7,718 nucleotides of DNA from Thiomargarita sp. GTDB lineage: Bacteria; Pseudomonadota; Gammaproteobacteria; Beggiatoales; Beggiatoaceae. A program made the position numbers and the translations under genes. Shown here piece after piece: positions 6,704 to 7,718 of the stretch. Each line of letters begins with the position of its first letter. The stretch's first letter is position 1. The stretch spans positions 1 through 7,718 of the forward strand of contig JAUXCJ010000037.1 in assembly GCA_030618965.1 (NCBI GenBank), read 5' to 3'. Under the pieces are notes generated by a model. The model did no database searches and was not told where the DNA came from. It saw nothing but the letters and a program-made list of their open reading frames with translations.

Positions 6704-6737
6704 GAACTGTGATTTTTTCTCACATAAATCACAGTTC
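6704..6737. terminator. 12-bp hairpin between the CapA-family and M23 genes
   Basis: GAACTGTGATTT (6704-6715) and AAATCACAGTTC (6726-6737) form a perfect 12-bp stem with a 10-base loop, starting 13 bases after the CapA-family stop codon in the direction of transcription. After the stem the minus-strand transcript reads AAATTATTTT, a poor U tract, and the stem is AT-rich. It may be a weak or partial terminator, or an mRNA-stabilising hairpin between two cotranscribed genes. An alternative fold is possible because TGTGA at 6708-6712 can also pair with TCACA at 6720-6724. Confidence 0.5.
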
Positions 6738-6749
6738 AGACGTTATTTT

Positions 6750-7718
6750 CTATAATTGACTTACTTTACCGTTGTTATCGATTTTAATTTTTTTGAGAAA
6801 ACCATCCGCTTTAGTTAGCGATTTAATTTTCTTGAGTGCTTGGTTAGTTTGGTCAATCTTAACAATACCCCTGCCGACTTGTTTGACAGAGATAATTTTA
6901 GCTTCCTCAAAACTACCGTCTTTTTTCACCTTGACTTGAATAATTGGCGCAATACCTTTTACTCCTAGCAAATTGAAACGTCCATAAGTACAAAAATTGC
7001 CTAAGCTATAGGCAATAAAACGATCTTTATAAACTTCAATCGCTCGTGTCACATGTGGGCCATGTCCGAATATAATATCGGCACCAGCATCAATGAGGGT
7101 ATGTGCGAATTTGTGGACATCGCCACGATTTTCGCCGTAAAAATGTTCAGTCTTTTTGGGAACATGTTGGTGAGTTTTACCTTCTGCGCCACCATGAAAT
7201 GAGACAATGACAATATCACTGGTTTTCGCCAGTTGTTTGACAATTTGTTTAGCTTTAGGTATATCGTTGATACTGATCGTACCAATATTCGGTGCAAAAG
7301 CAACGAAGCCGTATTTCACGCCTTCTTTTTCAAAAGTGACTGATGGTATTTTTTTTACGCCTGCTGTTTGAATGCCTTTTTCTTTAAGCACTCGTATTGT
7401 GTTGGCGATGCCTTTTTGTCCAAAATCTCTGATGTGATTGTTGGCGATGCTGACTACATCAAAACCGGCTGTGACTAAATTATCAACTAGATATTCAGGC
7501 ATTCTAAAGGCATAGCATTTAGCACAATTTTTTATTGTCGTGCCTTGGTTAAGAATTGTGCCTTCAAGGTTACCGAAGGTGAGATCGGCTGCTTTGAGAA
7601 TTTTATTAACGTCTTCCAGTAATTTTTTTCCATTGTTTGGGGGTAAGTAATTACTGGAGGGATAATTAGTCCCTAACATGATGTCGCCAACACCAATAAT
7701 ACTAATAGTTTTTGGCGA
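6750..7718 (-). CDS. CapA family protein (metallophosphatase fold), 5' end outside the window
   Basis: The family includes CapA/PgsA of poly-gamma-glutamate capsule synthesis and many uncharacterised envelope proteins with a calcineurin-like metallophosphatase fold. The frame stays open to the window edge. Upstream of the ATG at 7679 it reads ISIIGVGDI, so that ATG is the internal Met of the conserved GDIMLG metal-binding motif and not the start. Counting from that Met, further family motifs are GNLEG (36-40), ANNH (79-82), FHGG (161-164), GHGPH (205-209) and SLGNF (225-229), all with the expected metal-site Asp, Asn and His residues. A CxxC-like pair (Cys52, Cys55) precedes YAFRMP, as in other members. 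The true N-terminus, probably with a signal peptide or anchor, lies beyond 7718. It is followed by the M23 peptidase on the same strand. No capB or capC is visible, so a role in poly-gamma-glutamate synthesis should not be assumed. Confidence 0.92.
   Translation of the reverse strand, partial: SPKTISIIGVGDIMLGTNYPSSNYLPPNNGKKLLEDVNKILKAADLTFGNLEGTILNQGTTIKNCAKCYAFRMPEYLVDNLVTAGFDVVSIANNHIRDFGQKGIANTIRVLKEKGIQTAGVKKIPSVTFEKEGVKYGFVAFAPNIGTISINDIPKAKQIVKQLAKTSDIVIVSFHGGAEGKTHQHVPKKTEHFYGENRGDVHKFAHTLIDAGADIIFGHGPHVTRAIEVYKDRFIAYSLGNFCTYGRFNLLGVKGIAPIIQVKVKKDGSFEEAKIISVKQVGRGIVKIDQTNQALKKIKSLTKADGFLKKIKIDNNGKVSQL

Noticed and set aside
6708..6724. TGTGA-N7-TCACA, resembling a CRP/Vfr binding site
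   Set aside because: The spacer is seven bases, whereas CRP-family sites of this type need six. The sequence is better explained as part of the 12-bp hairpin 6704-6737.

Overview
The window looks like chromosomal DNA from an AT-rich Gram-negative bacterium, most likely a gammaproteobacterium. This is inferred from the style of its UDP-glucose dehydrogenase and its MepM/Csd3-type endopeptidase, and from periplasmic multihaem cytochromes with Sec signal peptides. Large sulfur bacteria (Beggiatoaceae) and gammaproteobacterial methanotrophs both carry octahaem HAO-like cytochromes and are reasonable candidates, but nothing here settles the genus.

Layout. Positions 1-261 are a leader region with a weak promoter and a possible 23-codon leader peptide, followed by ugd (262-1587, +), which makes UDP-glucuronate. 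A strong two-way terminator (1603-1641) separates ugd from a convergent block on the minus strand. In transcription order that block is an octahaem hydroxylamine oxidoreductase family protein (start 5046, stop 3592), then, after 3 bases, a membrane protein with nine c-type haem motifs fused to a cytochrome b domain (3588-1663). Upstream of the HAO-like gene lies a 355-base AT-rich gap with three short perfect inverted repeats and a candidate -10 box. Beyond it, also on the minus strand, are an M23 peptidoglycan endopeptidase (6658-5402) and a CapA-family protein (6750-7718) whose start lies outside the window. A 12-bp hairpin sits between those last two genes.

How the genes work together. The central item is a two-gene redox module. 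A periplasmic eight-haem enzyme of the HAO family is paired with an inner-membrane protein of CbcL-like architecture that should exchange electrons with the quinone pool. The pair carries 17 CxxCH motifs. The usual partners of HAO in ammonia oxidisers (cytochrome c554, cytochrome cM552, HaoB) are absent from this window. The direction of electron flow is therefore open: quinol-driven reduction of nitrite, NO or hydroxylamine, or oxidation of hydroxylamine or hydrazine into the quinone pool. The flanking genes concern the cell envelope (UDP-glucuronate supply, peptidoglycan cleavage, a CapA-like phosphatase-fold protein) and have no visible functional link to the redox pair.
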